From NCBI RefSeq assembly GCF_013409205.1, contig NZ_JACCAE010000001.1:1-64000 (forward strand): a stretch of 64,000 bases of DNA. The letters are read 5' to 3'. The translations under genes and the position numbers were made by a program. The DNA is from Janibacter cremeus. Lineage in GTDB: Bacteria; Actinomycetota; Actinomycetes; Actinomycetales; Dermatophilaceae. Positions 55,692 to 64,000 of this stretch are shown here, in pieces. Within the stretch, counting starts at the first letter, position 1; each line of letters opens with the position of its first letter. The notes beneath the pieces are model-generated. The model searched no databases. It was not told where the DNA came from and saw nothing but the letters and a program-made list of their open reading frames with translations.

Positions 55692-56312
55692 CTACTCGAA
55701 GGGGGTCGCGTCGCCCGCGCCGTAGCGGGCGATCTCGGCGCCGTCCCCGGAGAGGTCGACCACGGTGGTGGGCTCGGTGGACACCTCGCCGGCGTCGATG
55801 ACGATGTCGACCTGGTGGTCGAGGGCCTCCTTGACGTCCCAGCCGAAGGTGGGGGTGCGCTCCTCACCCGGGAACAGCAGGGTCGAGGTGAGCATCGGGT
55901 CGCCGAGTCCCTCGAGCAGCGCCCTGGTCAGCGGGTTGTCCGGGATCCGCACCCCGACGGTCTTCTTCTTGGCGTGCAGCAGGCGGCGCGGCACCTCCTT
56001 CGTCGCCGGGAGGATGAAGGTGTACGGCCCCGGGGTGGCCGCCTTGATGGCACGGAAGACCGAGTTGTCGATGTGCACGAGCTGGCCCAGCTGCGCGAAG
56101 TCGGCGCACAGCAGCGTGTAGTGGTGCCGGTCGTCGAGCCGACGAATGTCACGGATGCGGTCCTTGATCTGCTGGTCATCCAGTCGGCCTCCGAGGGCGT
56201 AGCCGGAGTCAGTGGGGAAGGCGACGAGGGCGCCCTCACGCAAGCGCTCGACGACCTTGCCGACGCTGCGTGGCTGCGGATTGTCCGGGTGAACTTCGAC
56301 GAAGGTTGCCAT
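55692..56312 (-). CDS. L-threonylcarbamoyladenylate synthase-type protein (YciO/Sua5/YrdC)
   Basis: A 206-residue YrdC-fold protein with the PTDSGYALGGRL motif near residue 33, a KKKTVGVRIPDNP segment and STLLFPGE. It lacks the C-terminal Sua5 domain. YrdC proteins make threonylcarbamoyl-AMP for tRNA t6A37; YciO-type paralogues such as this have weaker or unclear activity. It converges on kbl, with 20 bases between. Confidence 0.87.
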   Translation of the reverse strand: MATFVEVHPDNPQPRSVGKVVERLREGALVAFPTDSGYALGGRLDDQQIKDRIRDIRRLDDRHHYTLLCADFAQLGQLVHIDNSVFRAIKAATPGPYTFILPATKEVPRRLLHAKKKTVGVRIPDNPLTRALLEGLGDPMLTSTLLFPGEERTPTFGWDVKEALDHQVDIVIDAGEVSTEPTTVVDLSGDGAEIARYGAGDATPFE

Positions 56313-56366
56313 CGGCCCAGCCTAGGATCCTTCGCCTCTGGTGGCCACGGTGCGGCCGTGTCGACG

Positions 56367-57407
56367 TCAGGACCCGCCGAGCTCGACGGCCAGCCGGGCA
56401 ACGAGGGACCTGGCCGTGCGTCCGACCCCGATGAGCGTGGCGGACGCCGGCCCCGTCCAGTCCCCGTAGCCGACGAAGCACACCCGCGGGTCCTTGACCG
56501 AGCGGTTGCCGGCCACCTCCGGGATCCCCCTCGCCGTGCGCAGCCCGAGCGATCGCAGATGCCGCAGGGCCGGTCGGAAGCCGGTGCACCAGATGACGGC
56601 GTCCACGTCGAGGTGCTCACGACCGATGACGCCGCCGTGCGGGGTCATCCGGTCGAACATCGCCCGCAGCTGCAGCGCCCCCTTCGCCCGGGCGGCCCGC
56701 ACCTGCGGAAGAGCCACGATGTTGCCGACGAAGGCCGCCTCTGCGTCCCCCTCGTCGAGCCTGGCGGTGGCCTGGTCGAACAGGTGTCGTCCGTCGACGT
56801 CGTCGGGCAGGAAGCGCAGTCGGCGGGCCGAGACCAACGAGACCTCCTCTGCGTGGTCGACCAGGTCCGCGGTGATCTGCACTCCGGAGTTGCCGCCACC
56901 GACGACCGCGACACGCTGACCGTCGAAGGCGTGCGGGCCGCGGTAGTGGGCGCTGTGCAGCTGCAGCCCCCGGAAGTCCGAGGCGCCCTCCACCTGCGGG
57001 ACGAAGGGCGCTGCCCACGTCCCGGTGGCGTTGATGACGTAATTCGCCCTCAGAGTCCCGTTGTCGGTGATCACCGCGAGCCCGTCGTCGAGCGAATGCA
57101 CATCGGACACCCGCACGGGGCGCTCGATCGGAAGGTCATAGCGGTGCTCGTACTCGGTGAGGTAGTCCAGCGCGTGGTCGACCGGCGGGAACGTGTCCGG
57201 GTGTGGCGGCATCGGTCGTCCCGGCAACGACGAGTGGATCGACGAGGAGAACAGGCGCAGTGAGGGCCACGTGGCCTGCCAGGCGCCACCGGAGGACTCC
57301 TGACGGTCGAGGATGACGTGGTCCAGACCGGCCCGGCTCAGGTAGTAGCCACAGGCCAGTCCCGCCTGTCCCCCGCCGATGACAGCGATGTCGACGTCGG
57401 TGCGCAT
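56367..57407 (-). CDS. FAD-dependent monooxygenase, ArsO/CzcO-like
   Basis: A 346-residue flavoprotein with the FAD motif IAVIGGGQAGLACGYYLSRA at the N-terminus, SSGGAWQATWPSLRLFS and a second Rossmann motif VAVVGGGNSGVQIT for NADPH near 165. This arrangement fits the single-component flavin monooxygenases called ArsO or CzcO. No arsenic or metal gene is nearby, so the substrate is unknown. It is seven bases downstream of the OsmC gene on the same strand. Confidence 0.87.
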   Translation of the reverse strand: MRTDVDIAVIGGGQAGLACGYYLSRAGLDHVILDRQESSGGAWQATWPSLRLFSSSIHSSLPGRPMPPHPDTFPPVDHALDYLTEYEHRYDLPIERPVRVSDVHSLDDGLAVITDNGTLRANYVINATGTWAAPFVPQVEGASDFRGLQLHSAHYRGPHAFDGQRVAVVGGGNSGVQITADLVDHAEEVSLVSARRLRFLPDDVDGRHLFDQATARLDEGDAEAAFVGNIVALPQVRAARAKGALQLRAMFDRMTPHGGVIGREHLDVDAVIWCTGFRPALRHLRSLGLRTARGIPEVAGNRSVKDPRVCFVGYGDWTGPASATLIGVGRTARSLVARLAVELGGS

Positions 57408-57414
57408 CGCCCTC

Positions 57415-57888
57415 CTACGAGTCCTGCGCGGTCATGGCCACCGGCATCCCCAGCTGGACCGTGCGGGAGACGGTGCACAGGCGGTCCCGGGACTGGGCCA
57501 CGGAGCGGGGGAAGGCGGCTCGGGCCGAGTCGCCCCCTTCGCCCTCGGGGAACCCCAGACGGAAGGTGACCTCGAGGTCCGTCATGTGGTTCCCGGCCTC
57601 CGGCGTCGAGGCCTTCCCCCCCTCGGCGACGACGACGAAGCTCTCCGGCTCCGCCCGGCGGGAGGTGATGTGGTCGACGTCGACGGAGCTGCACCCGGCC
57701 AGCGCAGCCAGGAGCAGCTCGACCGGGGTGAAGTCGTCGGTACTGCCGTCGCCGATGGTGATCGTGCCTCCCCGGGCATTACGGATCTCGTACCGCCCCA
57801 AGGCCTCTCGGGTCAGCTCGACACTGCGGTACCCGGGCCCGGTACCGCCGGTCGATTCGTCCGTGGTGGTGGTCTCATCGGCAGCCAT
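57415..57888 (-). CDS. OsmC family protein
   Basis: A 157-residue protein of the OsmC/Ohr family with FTPVELLLAALAGCSSVDVDHI, which holds the first redox cysteine, and SRDRLCTVSRTV, which holds the second. OsmC proteins reduce organic hydroperoxides with dithiols. It lies between a GCL-like gene (four-base gap) and a flavin monooxygenase gene, apparently in one operon. Confidence 0.88.
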   Translation of the reverse strand: MAADETTTTDESTGGTGPGYRSVELTREALGRYEIRNARGGTITIGDGSTDDFTPVELLLAALAGCSSVDVDHITSRRAEPESFVVVAEGGKASTPEAGNHMTDLEVTFRLGFPEGEGGDSARAAFPRSVAQSRDRLCTVSRTVQLGMPVAMTAQDS

Positions 57889-57892
57889 GGCC

Positions 57893-59374
57893 TCAGGGTA
57901 GTGGCCAGGTGTGGACCGGTTCGTTGCGGCTCATCAGATCGCGGTAGCGACCGACCATGTCGGCCAACGCGGCAGCACGCTCCATGCCTCGCTCCTGAAG
58001 GCGGGCAACGCATTCGGTCTGCCACACGGCGCCGTTGACGCCGGAGGTGCACCGCCCCTCGATGACGTCGAGGTACCTCGAGATCACCGTCGAGGACACG
58101 CCCCAGTCCTCCAGGCCGCTGCGGGCCATCGGCAGCAGGTGGCGCACGGTCAGCTCGTCAGCCGTCAGCTGCCCGAGCCCCGGCCAGTACAGGCGGGCCG
58201 TCAGTCCGTCCCGGGCGGCCGCCTCGAAGTTGGCCTGCGCAGCGGGGAAGGACATCTGGGTCCACACCGGCCGGTCCTCGTTCGCGAGAGTGCGCACCAC
58301 GCCGTAGTAGAAAGCCGCGTTGGCCAGCACGTCGACGATCGTCGGCCCGGCCGGGAGGACGCGGTTCTCCACGCGCACGTGGGGGGTGCCGTCGCCGGGT
58401 TCGTAGATCGGGCGGTTCCACCGGTAGACGGTGCCGTTGTGCAGGTTGAGCTCCCCGAGCTGCGGGGTTCCGCCGGCGTCGAGGACGGCGATCGGGTCCT
58501 CGTCCGTGGCCTCGGCGAGCAGTGCCGGGAAGTAGCGCACGTTCTCCTCGAAGAGGTCGAAGATGGAGGTGATCCACCGGTCCCCGAAGAACACGCGTGG
58601 GCGCACCCCCTGGTTCTTCAGCTCGATCGGCCGGGTGTCCGTGGCCTGGGAGAACAGCGCGATCCGGGTCTCGGCGTGCAGGCGCTTGCCGAAGAAGAAC
58701 GGCGAGTTGGCCGCGAGCGCGACCTGGACGGCCGAGATGGCCTGCGCGGCGTTCCAGTGGTCGGCGAACTGGGTGGGCCCCACCTGCAGGTGCAGCTGCA
58801 CGGAGGTGCAGGCCGACTCCGGGGCGATGGAGTCGGCGAAGCAGTTCAGCCGTTCCCCGGTCGGTCCCTCGATGTCGATGACGACGTCCTCACCGCGCGC
58901 GGTGAAGATGGAGTCGTTGAGGGCGGTGTAGCGGTTGTTGGCGCTGATCCACTCCCCCTGGAAGTGCTCCGGTCGAATGGTGGGCAGGATCCCGATCGGG
59001 ACAAGTCTGGCGCCGCGCTCGGCCGCCTTCTCGTCGGCCCGGTTGAGCGAGTCCCGCAGCATGGTCTCCAGGTCCAGGGCGGAGTCCCCCGGCAGCGGCC
59101 GGGGCGCGACGTTCAGCTCGATGTTGAACTGCGCGAGCTCGGTCTGGTAATCGGGATCCGCGATGGACTCGAGCACCTCGTCGTTGACGAAGGCCGGCTG
59201 GTTGTCCTCGTCGACGAGGTTGAGCTCGATCTCCAGGCCGGTGAGGGGCACTGCGTCGTCGAAGACGCTCTCGGCCAGCATCCGCTCGAAGACATCGAGG
59301 TTCTGGCGCACCTTCTCCCGGTAGTGCTGGCGCTCCTCGCGTGTGTAGCTCTGGGTCCTGACTTCCTTGCCCAT
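57893..59374 (-). CDS. glutamate-cysteine ligase family protein
   Basis: A 493-residue protein of the GCS2 carboxylate-amine ligase family. The ATP/Mg region includes GLEIELNLVD and HLQVGP, and RVFFGDRWI and ENRVLPAGPTIVD are conserved further on. It is larger than YbdK-type ligases (about 370). Actinobacteria usually lack glutathione; related enzymes make gamma-glutamyl-cysteine for ergothioneine (EgtA) or unknown compounds. No egtBCD genes are present here, so the product is open. Confidence 0.8.
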   Translation of the reverse strand: MGKEVRTQSYTREERQHYREKVRQNLDVFERMLAESVFDDAVPLTGLEIELNLVDEDNQPAFVNDEVLESIADPDYQTELAQFNIELNVAPRPLPGDSALDLETMLRDSLNRADEKAAERGARLVPIGILPTIRPEHFQGEWISANNRYTALNDSIFTARGEDVVIDIEGPTGERLNCFADSIAPESACTSVQLHLQVGPTQFADHWNAAQAISAVQVALAANSPFFFGKRLHAETRIALFSQATDTRPIELKNQGVRPRVFFGDRWITSIFDLFEENVRYFPALLAEATDEDPIAVLDAGGTPQLGELNLHNGTVYRWNRPIYEPGDGTPHVRVENRVLPAGPTIVDVLANAAFYYGVVRTLANEDRPVWTQMSFPAAQANFEAAARDGLTARLYWPGLGQLTADELTVRHLLPMARSGLEDWGVSSTVISRYLDVIEGRCTSGVNGAVWQTECVARLQERGMERAAALADMVGRYRDLMSRNEPVHTWPLP

Positions 59375-59493
59375 GGGACTCCACCTCTCGCCGAGGGTCG
59401 GCTGTGTGATGAATCTACCGAGGGAATGCCGGTGCCGACAGAGTCAGACCGTGGTCGGATGCGCAGTCCACCGGCCTTGCCTAGGCTCACCGG

Positions 59494-60756
59494 GTGATCG
59501 TCGACGCCACTGCCCCGCTCCGGGCTCCCTTCGTCCGGGGCCAGGAGTGGTTCCGGGCGCACCGCGGCCTCGTCGACGCTGCCCTGGCGCTCTTGATGTG
59601 GGTCCTGTTCACCCTCGTCACTTTCGTCGCGTCGGTGTCCGTGCTGCCCGGCCGGGAGACCTTCTGGCTGGTCGTGGTGAGCTCGTCCCAGATACTCCCC
59701 CTGGCGTGGCGCCGTACCCGTGCCGACCTCTCCTTCGTCCTCATCACCGCCGGTCACGTCCTGCAGCTGGTGGTGAACTCGAACCCGGCCCCCTCCAACA
59801 TCGCGGCCCTGATGTCGGCGTACGCGGTTGCCGGCTACTCCCGGCGCCGACAGGTCCGTCTGGCTGCCCTGGCCGTCGCCGCTGCCTCGGGTTGGCTCGC
59901 CACCCTGGACTGGGAGGGCTACCGGGACTCCGGCACGGTGGGACTGATCGTGTCCTCGCTGATGTTCAGCGGCATGGCGATGCTGTGCTGGCTCTGGGGT
60001 GACCTCACCCGCAAGCGCCGCGAGCTGGTCCTGCGTCTGCGCGAGCAGAACGAGGCACTGCGTCGCGACCAGGACCAGCGAGCACGTCTGGCCGCGCAGG
60101 ACGAGCGCACCCGTATCGCCCGGGAGATGCACGACATCGTCGCCCACTCCCTCAGCGTCGTCGTCGTGCAGGCTGACGGCGCGGCGTACACGGCGATGCA
60201 CTCCGGCGACTTCGATCGGGAGCACGCCGGGGGCGCCCTGACGACCATCGGGACGACCGCGCGGGAGGCACTGGCCGAGACCCGCCGCCTCGTGGGTGTG
60301 CTGCGCACTGCCGATGACGAAGAGGGCGGGATCACCGACCTCGACTACTCGCCCACCGACGCCCTGACCGAGCTCCCGGACCTCGTGGATCGGATGGCGG
60401 CGTCCGGGTTCGACGTCACCCTCGATGCACCCTCGGACCTCGAGGCAGTTCCGCGGGAAGCGGGACTGGCGGCCTACCGGATCGTCCAGGAGTCGCTGAC
60501 CAACGCCATCAAGCACGCCGGTCCCGGCGCACGGGTCCGGGTGGGGGTCGCCACCACCGGCGACGAGTTGAGGGTCGAGGTACGCGACGACGGGCGCGGC
60601 GCCGCAGCACCGGATGACGGCCGCGGCCACGGCCTGATCGGCATGCGGGAACGCGCAGCAAGCGCGTCCGGCACCGTCGTGACCGGACCCGCCCCGGGCG
60701 GTGGCTACCGCGTGGCCGCGGCCCTCCCCCTTCGTCCCCCTCAGGAGAGCCGATGA
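59494..60756 (+). CDS. sensor histidine kinase, NarL/HisKA_3 type
   Basis: A 420-residue membrane kinase with about five or six hydrophobic segments in the first 170 residues, a short coiled coil, the phosphoacceptor H213 (IAREMHDIVAHSLSVVV) and an ATPase domain with QESLTNAIKHAG, VRDDGRG and HGLIGMRERA. It has no large extracellular sensor, so it may sense within the membrane. Its ATGA overlap with the response regulator gene defines the pair. GTG start. Confidence 0.93.
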   Translation: MIVDATAPLRAPFVRGQEWFRAHRGLVDAALALLMWVLFTLVTFVASVSVLPGRETFWLVVVSSSQILPLAWRRTRADLSFVLITAGHVLQLVVNSNPAPSNIAALMSAYAVAGYSRRRQVRLAALAVAAASGWLATLDWEGYRDSGTVGLIVSSLMFSGMAMLCWLWGDLTRKRRELVLRLREQNEALRRDQDQRARLAAQDERTRIAREMHDIVAHSLSVVVVQADGAAYTAMHSGDFDREHAGGALTTIGTTAREALAETRRLVGVLRTADDEEGGITDLDYSPTDALTELPDLVDRMAASGFDVTLDAPSDLEAVPREAGLAAYRIVQESLTNAIKHAGPGARVRVGVATTGDELRVEVRDDGRGAAAPDDGRGHGLIGMRERAASASGTVVTGPAPGGGYRVAAALPLRPPQESR

Positions 60757-61454
60757 ACCCGAGCACCGAGCCCATCCGGCTCGTCCTCGTCGACGACCAG
60801 TCCCTGGTCCGCGCCGGATTCCGCATGGTCCTCGATGCACAGACCGACATGACCGTCGTCGGGGAGGCCGGTGACGGTCAGGCCGCGCTGGACCTGCTGC
60901 ACACCACCGCCGCCGACGTCGTCCTGATGGATATCAGGATGCCGCGCATGGACGGGGTGGCCGCGACCGAGGCCCTGTGCCTGCGCCCCAACGGCCCGAG
61001 GGTCATCGTCCTGACGACCTTCGACCTGGACGAGTACGCCCACGCGGCGCTGCGCGCGGGGGCCTCCGGGTTCCTGCTGAAGGACGCAGGTCCGGAGGAC
61101 CTCCTCGCCGCGATCCGATCAGTCCACGGCGGTGATGCGGTCATCGCCCCGAGCACGACGCGGCGGCTGATCGAGCACTTCGCGGACCAACCCGGGCCGT
61201 CCCCTTCACCGGCGGCGTCGCGCCCGCAGGACCACCCCCGCCTGACCGACCTGACCACCCGCGAGGTCGAGGTCCTCACCGCCGTCGCCCGGGGCCTGAC
61301 GAACGCCGAGATCTCCGCCGAGCTGTACCTCGCCGAGGCGACGGTCAAGACCCACATCGGCCGCATCCTGGCCAAGGCACATCTGCGTGACCGGGTGCAG
61401 ATGGTGCTGCTGGCCTACGAGAGCGGACTGGTGGACGTACGACCACGGTCGTAG
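60753..61454 (+). CDS. LuxR/NarL family response regulator
   Basis: A 233-residue regulator with a receiver domain (phosphoacceptor D60 in VVLMDIRMPRMDG, Lys in FLLKDAG) and a C-terminal helix-turn-helix (LTTREVEVLTAVARGLTNAEISAEL). It is coupled to the kinase gene, and an ABC transporter follows in the same direction, so it probably controls that transporter. Confidence 0.95.
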   Translation: MNPSTEPIRLVLVDDQSLVRAGFRMVLDAQTDMTVVGEAGDGQAALDLLHTTAADVVLMDIRMPRMDGVAATEALCLRPNGPRVIVLTTFDLDEYAHAALRAGASGFLLKDAGPEDLLAAIRSVHGGDAVIAPSTTRRLIEHFADQPGPSPSPAASRPQDHPRLTDLTTREVEVLTAVARGLTNAEISAELYLAEATVKTHIGRILAKAHLRDRVQMVLLAYESGLVDVRPRS

Positions 61455-61531
61455 TCGACACCGGCACACCGTCGCAGGACCAGACCACGGACCGATGTGC
61501 GCCCTGCCCTCCCCGGGCGAGAGTGGCTGTC

Positions 61532-62293
61532 ATGACGACAACCACGCCCAGCCCGTCCGCGACCAGCATCGCCACCGCGGCCCGCACGATCGGCCTGACC
61601 AAGATCTTCGGCACCACCGACTCCGGCGTCACCGCGCTGGACGCCGTCGACGTCGGCATCGAGGTGGGCCGGTTCACCGCGATCATGGGGCCGTCCGGCT
61701 CCGGGAAGTCAACGCTCATGCACTGCCTCGCCGGCCTGGAGACCCCCACGAGCGGGCAGGTCCTCCTCGGCGACACCGACCTCACCCGGCTGTCCGACAA
61801 GGCGCTCACCCTGCTGCGCCGTGAGCGCATCGGCTTCATCTTCCAGTCCTTCAACCTGCTGCCGATGCTCACCGCCCGGCAGAACGTCGAGCTGCCGCTG
61901 ACCCTCGCCGGACGTTCGGTGGACCGGGAGCGGATGGACCGCATCGTCACGGTCCTGGGCATCCAGGACCGGCTCGGACACCGGCCGAGCGAGCTCTCCG
62001 GCGGCCAGCAGCAGCGGGTGGCCGTTGCCCGGGCCCTGGTCACCGGCCCCGACGTCCTCTTCGCCGACGAGCCGACCGGCGCCCTCGACTCGCGCTCGTC
62101 CACCCAGATGCTGTCCTTCCTGCGCTCCAGCGTGCGCGAGTTCGGCCAGACCATCGTCATGGTCACCCACGACCCACGCGCCGCGTCCTACGCCGACCGG
62201 GTCCTGCTCCTGGCCGACGGCCGCCTCGCGGGCGAGCTGCACGACCCGACCGAGGACTCCGTCCTCGCGGCCATGAAGGGCCTGGGTGAGTGA
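61532..62293 (+). CDS. ABC transporter ATP-binding protein, MacB/LolD type
   Basis: A 253-residue ATPase with Walker A GPSGSGKS at 53-60, the Q-loop in FIFQSFNLLPML, signature LSGGQQQRVA and Walker B VLFADEPTGALD, as in the exporters with FtsX-like permeases. It works with the permease encoded two bases downstream. The ATG at 61532 was preferred over a GTG three codons upstream. It lies 77 bases after the response regulator gene. Confidence 0.94.
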   Translation: MTTTTPSPSATSIATAARTIGLTKIFGTTDSGVTALDAVDVGIEVGRFTAIMGPSGSGKSTLMHCLAGLETPTSGQVLLGDTDLTRLSDKALTLLRRERIGFIFQSFNLLPMLTARQNVELPLTLAGRSVDRERMDRIVTVLGIQDRLGHRPSELSGGQQQRVAVARALVTGPDVLFADEPTGALDSRSSTQMLSFLRSSVREFGQTIVMVTHDPRAASYADRVLLLADGRLAGELHDPTEDSVLAAMKGLGE

Positions 62294-62295
62294 CG

Positions 62296-64000
62296 ATGCT
62301 GAGCCTCTCCCTCGCCTCGCTGCGCCACCAGTCCCGCCAGTACCTCGCCCCGGGCCTGGCCGTCGTCCTCGGCGTCGCCTTCGTCGCCGCCACCCTCGCC
62401 CTGACCGGCACGCTGTCCTCGTCCGTGCGCGCTGCGGTCGCCGGCCAGTACGCCCCCTACTCCGGCGTCGTCGTCCCCGGCCCCGACGGGCCCATCCCGG
62501 AGGACCTGGCCGCCCAGGTGGCCGGCATCGACGGCGTCGAAGCCGTGGATCCCGTCCGCAGCGGGTCCGCCATGCTTCGCGGCGGCGGTGGCGAGTCCTT
62601 CGCCATGGTCACCACCGAGTCCGAGATCTCCCCCCACCCGCTGGTGCAGGGACGCATGCCGGGCAGCGCGAGCGAGATCGCCCTGAGCGAGACCGTCGCC
62701 GCGGGCAGTCAGCTGGACGTCGGAGAAAGCGTCCGGGTGGCCGCCCTGTCGGGTGGGGAAGACTCCACGACCCGGGCCACCGTCGCCGGGATCGTCGATG
62801 TCGCCGGTGACCCCCGCTACGCCGGTGGCACCCCAGCGGTCTTCGCCACCGCATCGGGGGTCACCGAGCTCACCGGCGCGACCGGGTGGGAGGAGATCGA
62901 CGTCGTCGGGTCCGGCGACGAAGAGGCGACGACCGCCGCCCTCCGCTCAGCACTCGAGGCGGAGGGGGCCGACGTCACCGTCCGTACCGCCACCGCCCAG
63001 GCTGATGAGCAGGTCAGGCAGTTCTCCGGAGGGACGAACTTCATCTCCATCTTCCTGCTCGCCTTCGCGGCCATCGCACTCTTCGTCTCCGCGATCGTGA
63101 TCGCCAACACCTTCTCCATCCTGCTCGCCCGACGCGCCCGGGAGACCGCGCTGCTGCGTGCGGTGGGCTCCACCCGCGGCCAGGTCATCCGCTCCGCGCT
63201 GGTCGAGTCGCTGGTGGTCGCCGTGCTCTTCGCCGTCACCGGAGTGCTCGTCGGCATCGCTGCCGCGTGGTGCCTGGCACGGATCGGGTGGGCGCTGGCC
63301 GGGGACACGCTCCCCGATCTCGTCTTCACCGTGGCGCCCCGCGCCGTGCTGGTCCCCGTCGTCGCAGGGGTGGTCGTGGTGCTCGTGGCTGCGCTGCGAC
63401 CGGTGGTCCGCTCCTCACGGGTGGCGCCGCTGGAGGCGCTGCGACCTGATGCAGCCCTGACCGCCGGCTCCCGCGCCGGACGGTGGCGGATCGTCGTTGG
63501 TGCTCTGCTCGTGCTCGGCGGCTCCGGCGCACTCGTGGCCGGCGCTGCCCTCCCCTCGGTGCTCGTCGGTGTGGCCGGTGGTCTGGTCTCCTTCACCGGC
63601 GTCATCCTCGTGGGCACCGTGCTGGTGCCCTGGGCCGTCCGGGGCGTGGGACTGGTGGCGGCGCGGCCCTTCGGTCCGGCCGGCCGCCTGGCCGTGGACA
63701 ACGCGGTGCGCAATCCCGCCCGGGCGGCCGCCACCGCCTCCGCCCTGCTCGTCGGCGTCACCCTGGTGACGATGACCGCCGTCGGGGCGGCGACGGCCCG
63801 CGCCGCGGTCACCGATTTCATCAACGGGCAGTACCCGGTGGATGTGCTCGTCGAGGGCATGGACGTCACCGACTCGTCCGCTGCCGCCATCGGCCGCGTC
63901 GACGGCGTGGTGGACACCGCCGCCCTGACCGGCACGACCGCAACCGCCCTCGTCGGCGACACGTCCACCGAGACGATGGTCGCCGGGTTGTCGCAGGACG
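62296..64000 (+). CDS. FtsX-like ABC transporter permease (runs off window)
   Basis: The frame is open from the ATG at 62296 to the window edge (568 codons), so the 3' end is missing. It begins MLSLSLASLRHQSRQYLAPG and has a first membrane helix (about 20-42), an extracellular MacB-like domain (about 50-245), then three helices typical of FtsX/MacB permeases (FISIFLLAFAAIALFV, VVAVLFAVTGVLVG, VLVPVVAGVVVVLVAAL). A second half begins near 480 (LAVDNAVRNPARAAATASALLVGV), so it is a two-unit permease of about 800 residues. With the ATPase it likely exports a peptide or lipid, or gives antibiotic resistance. Confidence 0.9.
   Translation, partial: MLSLSLASLRHQSRQYLAPGLAVVLGVAFVAATLALTGTLSSSVRAAVAGQYAPYSGVVVPGPDGPIPEDLAAQVAGIDGVEAVDPVRSGSAMLRGGGGESFAMVTTESEISPHPLVQGRMPGSASEIALSETVAAGSQLDVGESVRVAALSGGEDSTTRATVAGIVDVAGDPRYAGGTPAVFATASGVTELTGATGWEEIDVVGSGDEEATTAALRSALEAEGADVTVRTATAQADEQVRQFSGGTNFISIFLLAFAAIALFVSAIVIANTFSILLARRARETALLRAVGSTRGQVIRSALVESLVVAVLFAVTGVLVGIAAAWCLARIGWALAGDTLPDLVFTVAPRAVLVPVVAGVVVVLVAALRPVVRSSRVAPLEALRPDAALTAGSRAGRWRIVVGALLVLGGSGALVAGAALPSVLVGVAGGLVSFTGVILVGTVLVPWAVRGVGLVAARPFGPAGRLAVDNAVRNPARAAATASALLVGVTLVTMTAVGAATARAAVTDFINGQYPVDVLVEGMDVTDSSAAAIGRVDGVVDTAALTGTTATALVGDTSTETMVAGLSQD

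Noticed and set aside
62817..63968. 383-codon minus-strand open frame
   Set aside because: Thr/Ser/Ala/Arg-rich shadow of the ABC permease, which is open to the window edge.

Overview
The window is high-GC DNA from an actinobacterium. The complete Pup-proteasome system, the RNA polymerase-binding protein RbpA, the PafBC regulators, polyprenol-phosphate mannose synthase and many GTG starts with GTGA/ATGA overlaps all point to Actinomycetota. Gene content and the intergenic palindromes fit Micrococcales, perhaps Intrasporangiaceae; the family assignment is inference. The gene order from metH through recB-like, trmI, arc/mpa, dop, pup, prcBA, pafA, pafBC, tatAC, helY and 5'-3' exonuclease to lnt, ppm1 and rbpA matches, from memory, the order of homologues in Mycobacterium tuberculosis (roughly Rv2124c to Rv2050).

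Layout. 1-4.7 kb: the end of an unknown gene, a RecB-like nuclease and methionine synthase on the minus strand. 4.8-8.7 kb: site-2 protease, tRNA m1A58 methyltransferase and the proteasomal ATPase. 8.7-11.1 kb: minus-strand DUF3054 protein and two tandem HSL-type hydrolases that interrupt the proteasome locus. 11.1-15.7 kb: dop-pup-prcB-prcA-pafA. 15.8-17.4 kb: two FKBP prolyl isomerases. 17.5-23.5 kb: pafB-pafC-tatA-tatC-helY. 23.6-28.3 kb: exonuclease, Lrp/AsnC regulator, lnt, ppm1, FxsA and rbpA, the last with a SigR-type promoter. 28.6-33.5 kb: transporter, coiled-coil D,D-carboxypeptidase, NYN protein, NAD(P)-binding protein and ArfB-like rescue factor.

33.6-38.7 kb is the accessory part. 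It holds a dimethylsulfone monooxygenase/flavin reductase pair behind a short cysteine-containing leader peptide, an orphan FitA-like antitoxin, a complete FitAB toxin-antitoxin pair, an immunity-protein-like gene with a coupled small ORF, and two VOC-fold proteins. 38.8-47.2 kb: a UvrA-like ABC protein and TetR regulator, divergent from a choline-to-betaine operon (betB-betA-BCCT transporter), with a near-perfect 15-bp inverted repeat between them. 47.3-50.8 kb: MarR-MFS pair and an acyl-CoA synthetase. 50.9-55.7 kb: CmpX-like membrane protein, RlmC and tdh-kbl for threonine catabolism. 55.7-59.4 kb: YciO-type protein, flavin monooxygenase, OsmC protein and a glutamate-cysteine ligase-like enzyme. 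59.5-64 kb: a histidine kinase/response regulator pair next to an ABC transporter whose permease runs off the window.

The core (about 5-28 kb) combines regulated protein degradation, protein folding, protein export, DNA-damage control (PafBC) and lipoprotein maturation. I found no tRNA, rRNA, CRISPR array, insertion sequence or prophage gene.
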